Below are positions 51,801-60,383 of a DNA stretch of 64,000 nucleotides, piece by piece. Source of the stretch: Albibacillus kandeliae (GTDB lineage: Bacteria > Pseudomonadota > Alphaproteobacteria > Rhodobacterales > Rhodobacteraceae); the NCBI RefSeq assembly GCF_003116585.1, contig NZ_QEHM01000006.1, forward strand, positions 434,001-498,000, given 5' to 3'. The position numbers and the translations under genes are program-made. The notes beneath the pieces are model-generated. The model had not been told where the DNA came from. It made no database searches and saw only the letters and a list, made by a program, of their open reading frames with translations. Every line of letters starts with the position of its first letter. Positions within the stretch are counted from its first letter, which is position 1.

Positions 51801-53083
51801 TTACCGCAGTCGGACAGGCGCAGCTGGGGCTGGCGAACGCCTTCATCTCGCCGAACTCGGTGCGGGGCCTTGGCGAGTTCAACCTTGCCCTGCGCGGCGC
51901 GCCCTCGCTGGAGGCGCTGTCGGGCACCGTCTCGGCCTCGGGCGTGACCATCGCCTTGCCCTCGGCGGCGCAGACCATCACCGGCCTGAACGCGACTGCC
52001 CGGCTGTCGGGTGGGCAGGCACAGATCGGCGTGACCGGCGGGCTGCGCGCCGGTGGCCAGTTCCGTGTCGACGGCTCTGCCGGGATGGCGGCGCCCTACA
52101 ACGGCAACATCACCACCCGGCTGGTCAACCTGATCATCACCGACAACCTGAGCTACACCACCACCGCGAACGGCCAGATCACCATGAACGGTCCGCTGAC
52201 GGGCGGGGCGACCATCGCGGGGCAGATCGATTTCGGCGACAGCGAGATCAACATCAACACCGCGGGCGGTTCGGTCAGTGCAGCCCCGATCCCCGAGATC
52301 GGGCACATGTGGGAGCCGGGCAGTGCCCGCCAGACCCGCGCCCGCGCCGGGCTGATCGAGACGGGTAACGGCGGCGGCGGCACCAGCCGCCCCTACAACC
52401 TGAACGTCGTGCTGAACGCGCCCAACAAGATCTTCGTGCGCGGCCGTGGCCTGAACGCCGAACTGGGCGGCCGCCTCGTGGTGGGTGGCAATACCAACCA
52501 GATCGTGCCCTCGGGCCAGATCGGCCTGATCCGGGGCACCTTCAGCCTGCTGGGCCGCAGGCTGGAACTGGACGAGGGGCAGGTTTCGATGCAGGGCAAT
52601 CTTGAGCCCTACCTCTACTTCGTCGCCACCACCTCCACCTCGGAGGGGGACGCCACGCTGACCATCTCGGGCCCGACCAGCGCGCCGGTGATCGAGGTTA
52701 CCTCAACCCCGGAACGCCCGAGCGAGGAGGCCCTTGCGCTGCTGCTGTTCGGCGACCAGTTCAACGACCTGTCGCCGCTGAAGATCGCGCAGCTTGCGTC
52801 GCAGGTCGCGACGCTCAGCGGCAAGGGGGGCGGTCTGCTGGGCAAGATCCGGCGCGGGCTTGGGGTCGACAACCTCGACCTCGGGACCGATGACGACGGC
52901 AATGCCCAAGTGGGCGTCGGCGCCTACCTGTCGGACGATCTCTATACGGACGTGTCGGTGAATGCCGATGGCCAGAGCGAGGTCAACCTGAACTTTGACC
53001 TGACCGACAACCTGACCATCAAGGGCTCGGTCGACAACGCGGGCGAGACCGGGATCGGCCTTTTCTTCAAGCGGGACTACTGA
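48893..53083 (+). CDS. tamB: Translocation and assembly module inner-membrane protein TamB (DUF490)
   Basis: 1396-residue envelope-spanning protein. The N-terminal anchor/signal is MRYLTLALALLFTLTITQSQ. Most of the chain is low-cysteine beta-strand of the AsmA-like beta-taco type, forming a hydrophobic groove between membranes. The C-terminal DUF490 part includes IPSGQIGLIRG-like VPSGQIGLIRGTFSLLGRRL, YFVATTSTSEGDATLTISGP and RPSEEALALLLFG. Residues 665-916 are four back-to-back copies of a 63-residue unit, with a degenerate fifth. It is directly coupled to tamA. It acts with TamA in outer-membrane biogenesis and, in related bacteria, in phospholipid movement. Confidence 0.94.
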   Translation: MRYLTLALALLFTLTITQSQPLLAQDSTDDDGGGSFISNLLEKSLSGDNRNVRVVGLSGALSSSATIQQIIISDDEGPWLTISNAQLDWARAALLRGNLRINKLSAETIELSRAPGTTTTEEDLPSPEATPFQIPELPVAVNIGELSVGTLTLGEPVIGVAASLTINGKLVLEDGSLDTTMAVTRLDRPGDEIDLTAGFSNATRQLTLDLSVTEDAGGLVSELMKIPDRPSVRLTAKGEGPVTDFTADLSLATDGTERVTGQVSLAGDGAGGDIDFAAQMDGDLTPLLAEPYREFFGTSSQLRLDGSNGTESGLEISEFSLAASALDLSGSAKIGPDGTLQNVALDGSISPPEGETVTLPTGDPVTEITSATIKGGFDAAEGNSWQLTADIRGMSRVDISFDRVELTAEGTLEQGANTHLAGNLTAGLTGLTFPEEQLREAIGETLDLDGSFDWNNGALTLDGFELTGTDYAARLSVLIDGLDTGFNIGGTAEVEATDLSRFSAIAGQSLGGSAKVALEGNGAPLNGTFDVRLNADAQGLRAGIEMVDPLIGGETTIRMDAARDGSGTMLRSFELQGEALSASASGTVRTGRADLTLRAALDDLGRIVPASPGPVTISGDLSHQEGTVTGTVQLNAPNETFLTADGTMTPDGALTATYRAAFNQLEDFVAQIAGNVTARGDATRSAAGIWEVTSLTGGTAGISGRIRAGYDEKAGTADLDFDAGLARLERLVPQLTGAVNARGKASRTHEGQWNASLETGGSAGIEGSFEGDFNEASGEAHLALDAAFERLERFVPQLAGTVEAKGRAERSADQRWSANITTGGSAGITGRFNGAFTEPTGEVDVFFDAALERLQRLVPQVSGTLEAKGRARRDDVGKWLVNAVSRGDAGLSGTFKAEFDEALTDAEVYFDTTVERIERFVQDFAGTVTAAGVANKEGDVWSLNAKGTGPGSISADVNGTYDQAANTADITAVGQAQLGLANAFISPNSVRGLGEFNLALRGAPSLEALSGTVSASGVTIALPSAAQTITGLNATARLSGGQAQIGVTGGLRAGGQFRVDGSAGMAAPYNGNITTRLVNLIITDNLSYTTTANGQITMNGPLTGGATIAGQIDFGDSEININTAGGSVSAAPIPEIGHMWEPGSARQTRARAGLIETGNGGGGTSRPYNLNVVLNAPNKIFVRGRGLNAELGGRLVVGGNTNQIVPSGQIGLIRGTFSLLGRRLELDEGQVSMQGNLEPYLYFVATTSTSEGDATLTISGPTSAPVIEVTSTPERPSEEALALLLFGDQFNDLSPLKIAQLASQVATLSGKGGGLLGKIRRGLGVDNLDLGTDDDGNAQVGVGAYLSDDLYTDVSVNADGQSEVNLNFDLTDNLTIKGSVDNAGETGIGLFFKRDY
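50885..51829 (+). repeat. Exact 63-residue (189-base) tandem repeats inside tamB
   Basis: Units start at 50885, 51074, 51263, 51452 and 51641, each 189 bases apart with no insertion or deletion. Each begins L(E/Q)RLVPQ(L/V) or a variant, continues G-x4-A(R/K)G-x-A-x-R and TGGSAGI-x-G, and ends D-A-A-x-E-R. The fifth unit is degenerate. The unit probably adds a fixed number of beta strands to the TamB groove. Confidence 0.88.
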
Positions 53084-53120
53084 GGCGCGAACGATGCAGG
53101 TGGCTGGCCTGCCTCGGGGT

Positions 53121-54086
53121 CTAGCCTGCCTCGGCCAGCGGACGTGCGAGCCGGGTCAGGCCGAAGAGCGCGGCGGCGTCGTCGGCGATCACCCGCAGGG
53201 GAACCTGGGCGATCAGGTGCTCGAAGGGCCCGTCCGAGGGCAGGCTTTCGAGGAAGGCTTCCTCGCGGTTGCCGCCGAACAGGCCGCGCGCGACGCTGCC
53301 GGCAAAGTATATGCCATCCAGCGGAAGGTACTGGAAGACCAGCTGGCGGGTCAGCAGGCTGAGGTACCGCACCACATGCTCGACCGTCTGGCGCGCGAGC
53401 GCGTCGCCGTCCGCCGCCGCATCCACGATCTCGTGCGCGGGGGATTCCCGCCCCCCCGACAGGGCGCGGTAGAATTGCACCAGCCCACGCCCCGAGAACA
53501 GGTCCTCGGTGGTGGGAAAGCCGAGCGCGGCCTTGCCGATGGCGGCCTCGACCGCCGCGACGACAGAGGCGGGAAGGCTGGAGTGGCCCAGTTCCGCCTC
53601 GATCACCATCGAGCCCTCGGGGCTCGATTTGGCGAGGCAGACGTTGAAACCGGTGCCGATGCCGACGACCAGCGCCTGCCCGTTGCTGGGCCCTGCACCG
53701 GTGGCCGGGCGCATCAGGCGCACCTGATCGCCCCCCAGCGCGGGCAGCGAGTGGCCGAGCGCGGCGAGGTCGTTGACCAGCCGGACTGGCACCCTGTCCT
53801 GTTCGGGCAGGGCGCGAGACAGGGCCTCCCTCTCGAAGGTCCAGTCCCGGTTGGTCAGGCGCGCACGGTCGGATGTCACCGGGCCCGCCACCGCGATGGT
53901 GATGGCCCCCACCCTGCCCCGCACCCGGTCGGTCGCGAAACGGTGCAGCACCTCGTAGAAGGAACCATAGGCCTCGTTCGGGTACCGGGTGATGGCGCTC
54001 AGCGCGCCATCCGGCCCGGCGAGCGCGAGGCGGGCATTGGTGCCCCCCACGTCCGCCACGAGCACCTGGGAGGGCATGTCACGCAT
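53121..54086 (-). CDS. glk: Glucokinase
   Basis: 321-residue cytosolic sugar kinase of the Glk (PF02685) family, not the ROK type. It makes glucose 6-phosphate. ATP-binding phosphate-1 motif: [16 protein letters not shown]. Substrate region: [37 protein letters not shown] (catalytic Asp in NDLAA), [13 protein letters not shown] and [11 protein letters not shown]. Adenosine motif: [13 protein letters not shown]. The start at 54086 overlaps the end of the sugar ABC ATPase gene by eight bases; Met at 54077 is an alternative. It is the last gene of the xylF-H-G-glk operon, which suggests the importer also brings in glucose. Confidence 0.92.
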   Translation of the reverse strand: MRDMPSQVLVADVGGTNARLALAGPDGALSAITRYPNEAYGSFYEVLHRFATDRVRGRVGAITIAVAGPVTSDRARLTNRDWTFEREALSRALPEQDRVPVRLVNDLAALGHSLPALGGDQVRLMRPATGAGPSNGQALVVGIGTGFNVCLAKSSPEGSMVIEAELGHSSLPASVVAAVEAAIGKAALGFPTTEDLFSGRGLVQFYRALSGGRESPAHEIVDAAADGDALARQTVEHVVRYLSLLTRQLVFQYLPLDGIYFAGSVARGLFGGNREEAFLESLPSDGPFEHLIAQVPLRVIADDAAALFGLTRLARPLAEAG

Positions 54087-54861
54087 TGGCCCCGCCGGGT
54101 TTCTTGCCGAGGATGATCATGCCGAGCAGGTCGTCGTCGGTGACGTCATCGACGTCCACGGTTCCGACCAGCTGGCCGTTCTTCATCACGCTGGCGCGGT
54201 CACAGAGCTTCATCACGTCGTGGATGTCGTGGCTGATCAGGAAGATGCCGATCCCCTGCGCCTTGAGTTGCTCGATGAGTTCCGCGACCATCTGGGTCTC
54301 GTGCGGGCCGAGGGCCGCGGTCGGTTCGTCCATGATCAGGATCTGGGCGTCGAAGTATACCGCGCGCGCGATTGCGACCGACTGGCGCTGGCCGCCGGAG
54401 AGGGCCGAGACCGGCTCGTTGAACTTTTTGAAGTTCGGGTTGAGCTTGGACATGATCTTGCGGGTCTCGGCCTCCATGGCGTCGTCGTCGACGAGCCCGA
54501 AGGACGTGACCAGTTCGCGGCCAAGGAAGAGGTTCGAGGCGGCATCGAGATTGTCGGCCAGCGCGAGGGTCTGGTAGATCGTCTCGATCTTGTAGCGCCG
54601 CGCGTCGCGCGGGTTGGTGATCGTCGCCTTCTCGCCCCGGATCAGGATATCGCCCGAGTCGGCCTGATAGGCGCCCGAGAGGATCTTGATCAGGGTCGAC
54701 TTGCCCGCGCCGTTGTGACCCAGCAGGCCGACGACCTCGCCCGCGTGCAGGTCGACGCTGACATGATCCACCGCGTGCACACCGCCGAAGCTGATGCAGA
54801 TGTCGCGCATCTCGACAAGTTTCTCGCCGACGGCTGCCTTGTTGGTGTCTGCCATGATCAT
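54079..54861 (-). CDS. xylG: Sugar ABC transporter ATP-binding protein, single-domain (XylG/FrcA-like)
   Basis: 260-residue ATPase with one nucleotide-binding domain: Walker [19 protein letters not shown]-loop [13 protein letters not shown], signature [16 protein letters not shown], Walker [13 protein letters not shown], switch His [13 protein letters not shown]. Classical XylG/MglA/RbsA proteins have two fused domains (~500 aa); this half-size form resembles FrcA-type ATPases and must homodimerise. The start at 54861 overlaps the permease stop (ATGA). It serves the XylH-like permease in xylose/aldose import. Confidence 0.9.
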   Translation of the reverse strand: MIMADTNKAAVGEKLVEMRDICISFGGVHAVDHVSVDLHAGEVVGLLGHNGAGKSTLIKILSGAYQADSGDILIRGEKATITNPRDARRYKIETIYQTLALADNLDAASNLFLGRELVTSFGLVDDDAMEAETRKIMSKLNPNFKKFNEPVSALSGGQRQSVAIARAVYFDAQILIMDEPTAALGPHETQMVAELIEQLKAQGIGIFLISHDIHDVMKLCDRASVMKNGQLVGTVDVDDVTDDDLLGMIILGKKPGGANA

Positions 54862-56159
54862 GCCCCCCCGGTGCGTTTGCGGTAGATGATGTCGATGAGC
54901 ACGGCGAGCACGAGAACGCCGCCGACCACGATGTTCTGCAGCGGCGCGTCGACGCCGACCATGGCCATGCCCGATTGCAGCGACTGCATGATCAGCGCGC
55001 CGAGAATGGCGCCGTGGATGGTGCCGACCCCGCCCGCGAGCGCGGTGCCGCCGATCACGGCCGCCGCGATCACGCGGAGTTCGTCCAGCGTGCCGATGTC
55101 GTTCGAGTGGTTGGTCAGGCGGGCCGAGGCGACCACTGCCGAGATGGCGCAGAGCGCGCCCATCAGCGCAAAAATCTTGACCGTCAGCCAGCGGGTGTTG
55201 ATGCCCGAGAGCTCGGCCGCGTCCGGGTTGCCGCCGGTGGCAAAGATGTAGCGGCCGAACCGGGTGCGACGGGCCAGGATGGTCATGCCGATGGCGAGCG
55301 CGATCAGCAGCAGGACGGAGTACGGGATGCCGTAGGACTGGGTAAAGCCCTCGGGCATGGTCTCGCCCCGCAGTTCGAAGATGCGCTCGAGGCGGCGGGT
55401 CGGGATCTCGTAGGCGTTCAGGATGGCGACGAAGCCAAGGATGGCGATGGCCATGATCGCGGCGACGACGCCCTCGGCCCACATCGGTTTGACTGGGAAG
55501 CCGTGTTTGACCTTGTTGCGGCGCGCATTGAACAGGCCGTAGAGCGCGGCCAGCAGGGCGATGATCCCCACGACCCACGAGGCGGTGTTGCCAAGCGTGC
55601 CGTTGATGCCGCCGAATTTCTGGAAGGTCTCGTCGAGCGGGCCGATGGTCTTGCCGCTTGTGATGTACCAGGCGACGTTGCGCCAGACCAGCAGGCCGCC
55701 GAGGGTCACGATGAAGGCGGGGATCGCGAGATAGCCGACCAGCCACCCCTGGAAGGCGCCGATCGCGATGCCGGTCAGCAGGCCGACGATGATGCTGAGC
55801 CAGGGGATCAGCGGATGGCCCAGCCCGAGGCCGAGCGCATCGGGCAGCCAGCTGGTCTGGGTCATCGCCATGACGGCGGAACAGGTGGCCAGCAGCGCAC
55901 CGACGGAGAGGTCGATGTGGCGGGTCACGATGATGAAGACCATGCCGGTGGCCATGATCGCAACGCTGACGGTCTGAATCGTGAGGTTGAAGATGTTGCG
56001 CGGCGTCAGGAAGCGCCCGTCGGTCAACACGTTGAACACCAGGCACACCAGGATGAAGGCGCCGACCATGCCCAGCAGGCGCATGTCGATCTCGAGTGTC
56101 TGGAAGAAATTCTTGCGGGCCGGCCCTGCGGGCGCGGTTCCGGTCTTGGACTGGTCCAT
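54858..56159 (-). CDS. xylH: Xylose ABC transporter permease
   Basis: 433-residue inner-membrane permease of the BPD_transp_2 family with roughly 10-12 hydrophobic segments. Landmarks: [20 protein letters not shown] (the family TGG/R-IDLSVG motif as [13 protein letters not shown]), [40 protein letters not shown] and [20 protein letters not shown]. Length matches XylH (about 390-430), longer than RbsC. It overlaps the ATPase start and lies 85 bases downstream of xylF, all on the minus strand. Confidence 0.92.
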   Translation of the reverse strand: MDQSKTGTAPAGPARKNFFQTLEIDMRLLGMVGAFILVCLVFNVLTDGRFLTPRNIFNLTIQTVSVAIMATGMVFIIVTRHIDLSVGALLATCSAVMAMTQTSWLPDALGLGLGHPLIPWLSIIVGLLTGIAIGAFQGWLVGYLAIPAFIVTLGGLLVWRNVAWYITSGKTIGPLDETFQKFGGINGTLGNTASWVVGIIALLAALYGLFNARRNKVKHGFPVKPMWAEGVVAAIMAIAILGFVAILNAYEIPTRRLERIFELRGETMPEGFTQSYGIPYSVLLLIALAIGMTILARRTRFGRYIFATGGNPDAAELSGINTRWLTVKIFALMGALCAISAVVASARLTNHSNDIGTLDELRVIAAAVIGGTALAGGVGTIHGAILGALIMQSLQSGMAMVGVDAPLQNIVVGGVLVLAVLIDIIYRKRTGGA

Positions 56160-56244
56160 TGGAATGTCCTGGCTGTCTGGTCGCCCTGCCCCCTCAGCTG
56201 GGGACAGGGCTCTTGAGCTTACGAATAAGCGACGAGTGGCGAAC

Positions 56245-57267
56245 TTAGTTGCAGGGGGCGACCGCTGCGGTCACGCCCTGGCACAGCGAATCCTGGTCGA
56301 TCCAGCCGGCATCCACGACGACGTTCAGGTTGTCCTTGGTGATCGGGATCGGGTTCAGGAACTCGGCCCAGAGCGTGGTGCCCGCGGGGCTGGTCCACTC
56401 CTCGGCTCCGTCGATCTCGCCCATCTTGGCACCACCGGCCAGCTTGAGCGCGATTTCGGCAGCCGCCTTGCCCAGTTCGCGCGAGTCCTTCCAGACGCTG
56501 ACGGTCTGGGTGCCCTTGGCGACACGGTTCAGCGCGGCAAAGTCGGCGTCCTGCCCGGAAACCGGGATGCCTTCCATGCCCTGCGCGGTCAGCGCCGCGA
56601 CGACGCCGCCGGCGGTGCCGTCGTTGGAGGCCACCACGGCGTCGACGTCATTGTCGTTGGCCGTCAGGATCTGCTCCATGTTGCGCTGCGCGTTGGCGGG
56701 CAGCCAGCCGTCGGTATAGGCCTCGGCCACGATCTTGATCTTGCCGGAGTCGATCGCCTCCTGCAGGACCTCCTGCTGACCGCCACGGAGGAAGTCCGCG
56801 TTCGGGTCGGTGGGCGAGCCCTTGATCATCACGTAGTTGCCTTCGGGCTGGGCTTCCAGCACGGCGCGGGCCTGCATGCGGCCGACCTCGATGTTGTCGA
56901 AGGTCAGGTAGAAGGCGCGCTCGTCCTCGATCAGACGGTCATAGCCGACGACCGGGATACCTTCGGCGGCGGCGGCAGCCACGGCGGGGCCGATGGCCTG
57001 CGTGTCCTGCGCGAGGATGATCAGCGCGTCGGCGCCCTGGGCGATCAGGCTTTCCACGTCGGAGAGCTGCTTGGACGACGAGCTTTGCGCATCGGCCGAG
57101 ATATAGGTCGCCCCGGCGGCTTCCAGCGCCTTCTTGATGGCCGCCTCGTCGGTTTTCCAGCGCTCTTCCTGGAAGTTCGACCAGCTCACACCGACGGTCT
57201 GGGCCATCGCGGCAGAGCTCATCATTGCGCCGACGAAGATCGCCGTCGCGGTTGCACGGATTTTCAT
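56245..57267 (-). CDS. xylF: D-xylose-binding periplasmic protein
   Basis: 340-residue type I sugar-binding protein. The signal peptide MKIRATATAIFVGAMMSSAA ends at MAQ. The mature part closely follows XylF: GVSWSNFQEERWKTDEAAIK, GIPVVGYDRLIEDERAFYLT, GNYVMIKGSPTDPNADFLRG, YTDGWLPANAQRNMEQILTA, VVASNDGTAGGVVAALTAQG, VSGQDADFAALNRVAKGTQT. The start is fixed by GGAGGAG 4 bases upstream. It is the first gene of the operon and divergent from xylR, with a 23-bp palindrome between them. It delivers xylose (and perhaps glucose) to XylH/XylG. Confidence 0.95.
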   Translation of the reverse strand: MKIRATATAIFVGAMMSSAAMAQTVGVSWSNFQEERWKTDEAAIKKALEAAGATYISADAQSSSSKQLSDVESLIAQGADALIILAQDTQAIGPAVAAAAAEGIPVVGYDRLIEDERAFYLTFDNIEVGRMQARAVLEAQPEGNYVMIKGSPTDPNADFLRGGQQEVLQEAIDSGKIKIVAEAYTDGWLPANAQRNMEQILTANDNDVDAVVASNDGTAGGVVAALTAQGMEGIPVSGQDADFAALNRVAKGTQTVSVWKDSRELGKAAAEIALKLAGGAKMGEIDGAEEWTSPAGTTLWAEFLNPIPITKDNLNVVVDAGWIDQDSLCQGVTAAVAPCN

Positions 57268-57339
57268 ATTCTCCTCCACGTTTATTGCACCGCTGCAGAT
57301 GAATCCCCTTGCAGGGTGGGTTCGGGCATCGTGATCCAT

Positions 57340-57362
57340 TTTAATTTGAAAATCAAATTAAA
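57340..57362. promoter_or_regulatory. XylR operator candidate (23-bp perfect palindrome)
   Basis: Perfect 10-base arms, TTTAATTTGA and TCAAATTAAA, around AAA, in an AT-rich island 73 bases upstream of the xylF start and 109 bases upstream of xylR. Perfect AT-rich palindromes in divergent promoters are typical of ROK-type XylR repressors. The binding of this regulator is inferred from position and shape. Confidence 0.75.
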
Positions 57363-57470
57363 TTGTCTACCCTGTGCGCAGTACCGTAAAAAGTGTTAAC
57401 CTGACCCTGGGGGCGAAAGCAGGCATCCGCGCGCGACGAGCGCCGGAGGCGGAAAGGCGACACCTGAGAA

Positions 57471-58676
57471 ATGGCTGTTATGCAAAGAGAATACGGACGC
57501 CGGCGGCTGTTGCAGGAGATCCGGAAGGCGGGGAACATTCCCCGGATCGAGCTGGCGGATCTGACTGGCATTAGCCGGGCGACCGTCACCACCATTACCG
57601 CGGAGCTGCTGCAGAACGGGCTGATCGAGGAGGTCCCGCGTGCCGACGATGAGGGCGACGCCCGGCGCGGCCGCCCCCGGGTGGCGCTCAAGATTCGCGG
57701 CGCCGCGCACCTTGTCGTGGGTGTGAAGGTTTCGCACCAGCAGCTTTCTCTGGTGCTGATGGATTTCGAGGGCAACCAGCTGGCCGAGCTGGAAACCGAG
57801 ATGGACAAGCCCGTCTATCCGCCCGACGAGCTTGCCTCGGTGCTGGCGGAAGCTGTGAAACGGCTGGCGCGCAAGGCGGGCCACGCGATGCGGGACATCT
57901 CGGGCGTGGGCCTTGGCATCGCCGGGATCGTCGAGGCGGAACAAGGGGTTATCTACTGGTCCCCCTCCCTCACCCAGCGCAACGTGGAGTTCGGCCGCCT
58001 GCTGAGCCTGCGGCTCGGCCGCCCCGCCTTTGTCGACAACGACGCCAACCTCGTGGCGGTGGCCGAGAAGAGTTTCGGCCTCGGGCAGGACCATTCCGAC
58101 TTCCTCGTCGTCACCATCGAATCCGGCGTCGGCATGGGCATGGTGATCAACGGCGAGCTCTACCGCGGCACCCGTGGCTGCGGCGCCGAATTCGGCCATA
58201 CCAAGGTGCATCTGGACGGCGCGCTCTGCCGCTGCGGCCAGCGCGGCTGTCTCGAAGCCTATGTGGCCGACTACGCCCTGCTGCGCGAGGCGCAGACGCT
58301 GATGGGCTTTGACACGAGGCTGTCTTCGGGCGAGCGGGTCGAAGCGCTGCTGACCGCTGCCCGCGAGGGCGACGACATGGCAGGCCGCGTGGTCAGCCGC
58401 GCGGGGCGGGTCTTTGCCCTTGGTCTCGCAAACCTGGTGAACATCTTCGACCCCGAGCTGATCATCCTCGCGGGTGAGCAGATGCAGTCCGATCACCTCT
58501 ATGCCGAGGAGGTCATCGAGGAGATGCGCAAGTCGATCGTGCAGGTCGACAAGGCCCCGCCCGAGGTGGTGGTGCACCGCTGGGGCAACCTGATGTGGGC
58601 GCGCGGCGCGGCCGCCTATGCGCTCGACAAGGTCTCGCAGCTGGCGCTGGAAGGACTGGGAGAGAACGCAGCCTGA
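57471..58676 (+). CDS. xylR: ROK-family transcriptional repressor (XylR-like)
   Basis: 401-residue regulator. The N-terminal winged helix is YGRRRLLQEIRKAGNIPRIE followed by LADLTGISRATVTTITAELL. A ROK sugar-binding domain follows: VGVKVSHQQLSLVLMDFEGN, FVDNDANLVAVAEKSFGLGQ, VTIESGVGMGMVINGELYRG, and the zinc motif CRCGQRGCLEAYV. ROK repressors of this form respond to xylose or glucose. It is divergent from xylF with a palindromic operator between, so xylose-sensitive control of xylF-H-G-glk is likely. A second ATG at 57480 (MQREYGRR) is an alternative start. The CRTAC1-like gene follows 21 bases later. Confidence 0.92.
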   Translation: MAVMQREYGRRRLLQEIRKAGNIPRIELADLTGISRATVTTITAELLQNGLIEEVPRADDEGDARRGRPRVALKIRGAAHLVVGVKVSHQQLSLVLMDFEGNQLAELETEMDKPVYPPDELASVLAEAVKRLARKAGHAMRDISGVGLGIAGIVEAEQGVIYWSPSLTQRNVEFGRLLSLRLGRPAFVDNDANLVAVAEKSFGLGQDHSDFLVVTIESGVGMGMVINGELYRGTRGCGAEFGHTKVHLDGALCRCGQRGCLEAYVADYALLREAQTLMGFDTRLSSGERVEALLTAAREGDDMAGRVVSRAGRVFALGLANLVNIFDPELIILAGEQMQSDHLYAEEVIEEMRKSIVQVDKAPPEVVVHRWGNLMWARGAAAYALDKVSQLALEGLGENAA

Positions 58677-58697
58677 GGGCGCGAAGGGGAGGACGGG

Positions 58698-60254
58698 ATG
58701 ACCTACGAGACCGCGCGGAGGCGTCGCGCCCCCGCCCTCTGCTCTGCGGCCCTGATCGGCTGCGCCGCCGTCCCGGCCATTGCCGGACCCCGGTTCGAGC
58801 CGGTGGCGATCCCCGAACACGTCTATGACGGCGGCTGGGAGCATTTCGTCGGCGGCGGGCTGGCGGTCTTCGACTGTTCCGGCGACGGGCTGCCCGAACT
58901 GCTGGCGGCAGGCGGCACGAACCCGATGACCCTGCTGCGCAATACCTCACACCCCGGCGGCGCGCTGACCTTCGAGGCCGCCGCGCCCGGGGCGCTGAGC
59001 CTGACCGGGGTCTCCGGTGCCTACCCGCTCGACATCGACGGCGATGGTCTGCTCGACCTCGCGGTGCTGCGGGTCGGTGAGAACGTGCTGCTGAAAGGCG
59101 GGCCCGACTGCAGCTTTGCCCCCTTCGAGGGGCTCGGGTTCGAGGGCGGCGAGGACTGGACCACCGCCTTCTCGGCCACCTGGGAGGCGGGGCAGAGCCT
59201 GCCGACCCTCGCCTTTGGCAACTACGTTGACCGCGACGCCCCCAACGGGCCGTTCCGGGCCTGCGACGACAATGCACTCTACCGCCCCGAGGGAGCGACC
59301 TACGGCGCGCCGGAAGTGCTGGCGCCCGGCTACTGCCCGCTGTCGATGCTGTTCTCGGACTGGGGGCGGCAGGGCCGTGCGGACCTGCGCATCAGCAACG
59401 ACCGCCACTACTACGTCGATGCCGGGTCCGAGCAGCTCTGGGCCATGACCACCCCGCCCCGGCTCTACACCGAGGCGGACGGCTGGCAGACCCACAAGCT
59501 CTGGGGCATGGGGATCGCCACCCGCGACATAGACCGCGACGGCGATCAGGACGTGTTCCTGACCTCGATGGGCGACCAGCGCCTGCAGGTGCTGGTCGAC
59601 AGCGCCGCCGGGCCGCGGTTCGAGGACGTGCCCTACGCCCTCGGCACCACCGCGACGGCGCCCTACACGGGCGGCGACGGGCGCCCCTCGACCGGGTGGC
59701 ACGTGGCCTTCGGCGACGTGGACCTCGACGGGCGCGACGACATCTTCATCACCAAGGGCAACGTCGAGCAGATGCCCGACAGCGCCTGGGACGACCCCAA
59801 CAACCTGCTGATGCAGGGCGAGGACGGCCGCTTTGTCGAAGCGGGTCTCGAGGCGGGGCTTGCCAGCCTCCTGCGCGGGCGCGGCGGTGCTCTCGCCGAC
59901 CTGAATGGCGACGGGCTGCTGGACGTGGCGGTGGTGAACCGGCGCGGCCCGATGGAGGTCTGGCAGAACGTGACCGAGACGCCGGGCCACTGGCTCGAGG
60001 TCGCCCTGAGCCAGCCTGCCCCCAACACGCGCGCCATCGGCGCGTGGATCGAACTCGACGACGGCACCGGCTCGCGCCTGCGCGAGATCACCGTCGGTGG
60101 CGGCCACGCTGGCGGCGCGGCGGTAGCAGAACATTTCGGGCTGGGTGCAGCTGCGACGGCGCGGCTGCGGGCGATCTGGCCGGACGGCACGATCTCGCCC
60201 TGGTCCGAGGTCGCGGCGGATCGCCTGGTGACGATCACCCGGCAGGACCGATAG
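58698..60254 (+). CDS. CRTAC1-family FG-GAP/ASPIC protein, secreted
   Basis: 518-residue exported protein. The signal region is RRRAPALCSAALIGCAAVPA, cut near AIAG. At least five calcium-type loops are spread along it: VFDCSGDGLPELL, LDIDGDGLLDLA, RDIDRDGDQDVFL, GDVDLDGRDDIFI, ADLNGDGLLDVAV, consistent with a beta-propeller. The C-terminal ~90 residues (GHWLEVALSQPAPNTRAIGA, LREITVGGGHAGGAAVAEHF, then RLRAIWPDGTIS) form an ASPIC/UnbV domain. It follows xylR closely on the same strand and is convergent with a cytochrome c peroxidase gene. The function is unknown; in eukaryotes the family name comes from cartilage acidic protein 1. Confidence 0.88.
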   Translation: MTYETARRRRAPALCSAALIGCAAVPAIAGPRFEPVAIPEHVYDGGWEHFVGGGLAVFDCSGDGLPELLAAGGTNPMTLLRNTSHPGGALTFEAAAPGALSLTGVSGAYPLDIDGDGLLDLAVLRVGENVLLKGGPDCSFAPFEGLGFEGGEDWTTAFSATWEAGQSLPTLAFGNYVDRDAPNGPFRACDDNALYRPEGATYGAPEVLAPGYCPLSMLFSDWGRQGRADLRISNDRHYYVDAGSEQLWAMTTPPRLYTEADGWQTHKLWGMGIATRDIDRDGDQDVFLTSMGDQRLQVLVDSAAGPRFEDVPYALGTTATAPYTGGDGRPSTGWHVAFGDVDLDGRDDIFITKGNVEQMPDSAWDDPNNLLMQGEDGRFVEAGLEAGLASLLRGRGGALADLNGDGLLDVAVVNRRGPMEVWQNVTETPGHWLEVALSQPAPNTRAIGAWIELDDGTGSRLREITVGGGHAGGAAVAEHFGLGAAATARLRAIWPDGTISPWSEVAADRLVTITRQDR

Positions 60255-60282
60255 CCACGCGGCGGCGTCGAAGGTGGCTTTG

Positions 60283-60348
60283 TGAGTATTTGAGAAGAGA
60301 AGAAATGGGATGGACAAACCCAGTTCTTCTTTCCTTCTCAAATACTCA
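60283..60348. terminator. Long hairpin between convergent genes (bidirectional terminator-like)
   Basis: Perfect 15-bp outer arms, TGAGTATTTGAGAAG (60283-60297) and CTTCTCAAATACTCA (60334-60348). Inside, GAAGAA-A-TGGG pairs with CCCA-G-TTCTTC around the loop ATGGACAAA. It lies 28 bases after the CRTAC1-like stop and 35 bases beyond the peroxidase stop. It has no classical terminal T-run but T-rich arms on both strands, so it may end or protect both transcripts. Confidence 0.75.
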
Positions 60349-60383
60349 AATCGCCCCCTCGGCAAAGAGGCAGACGCCGGGTT

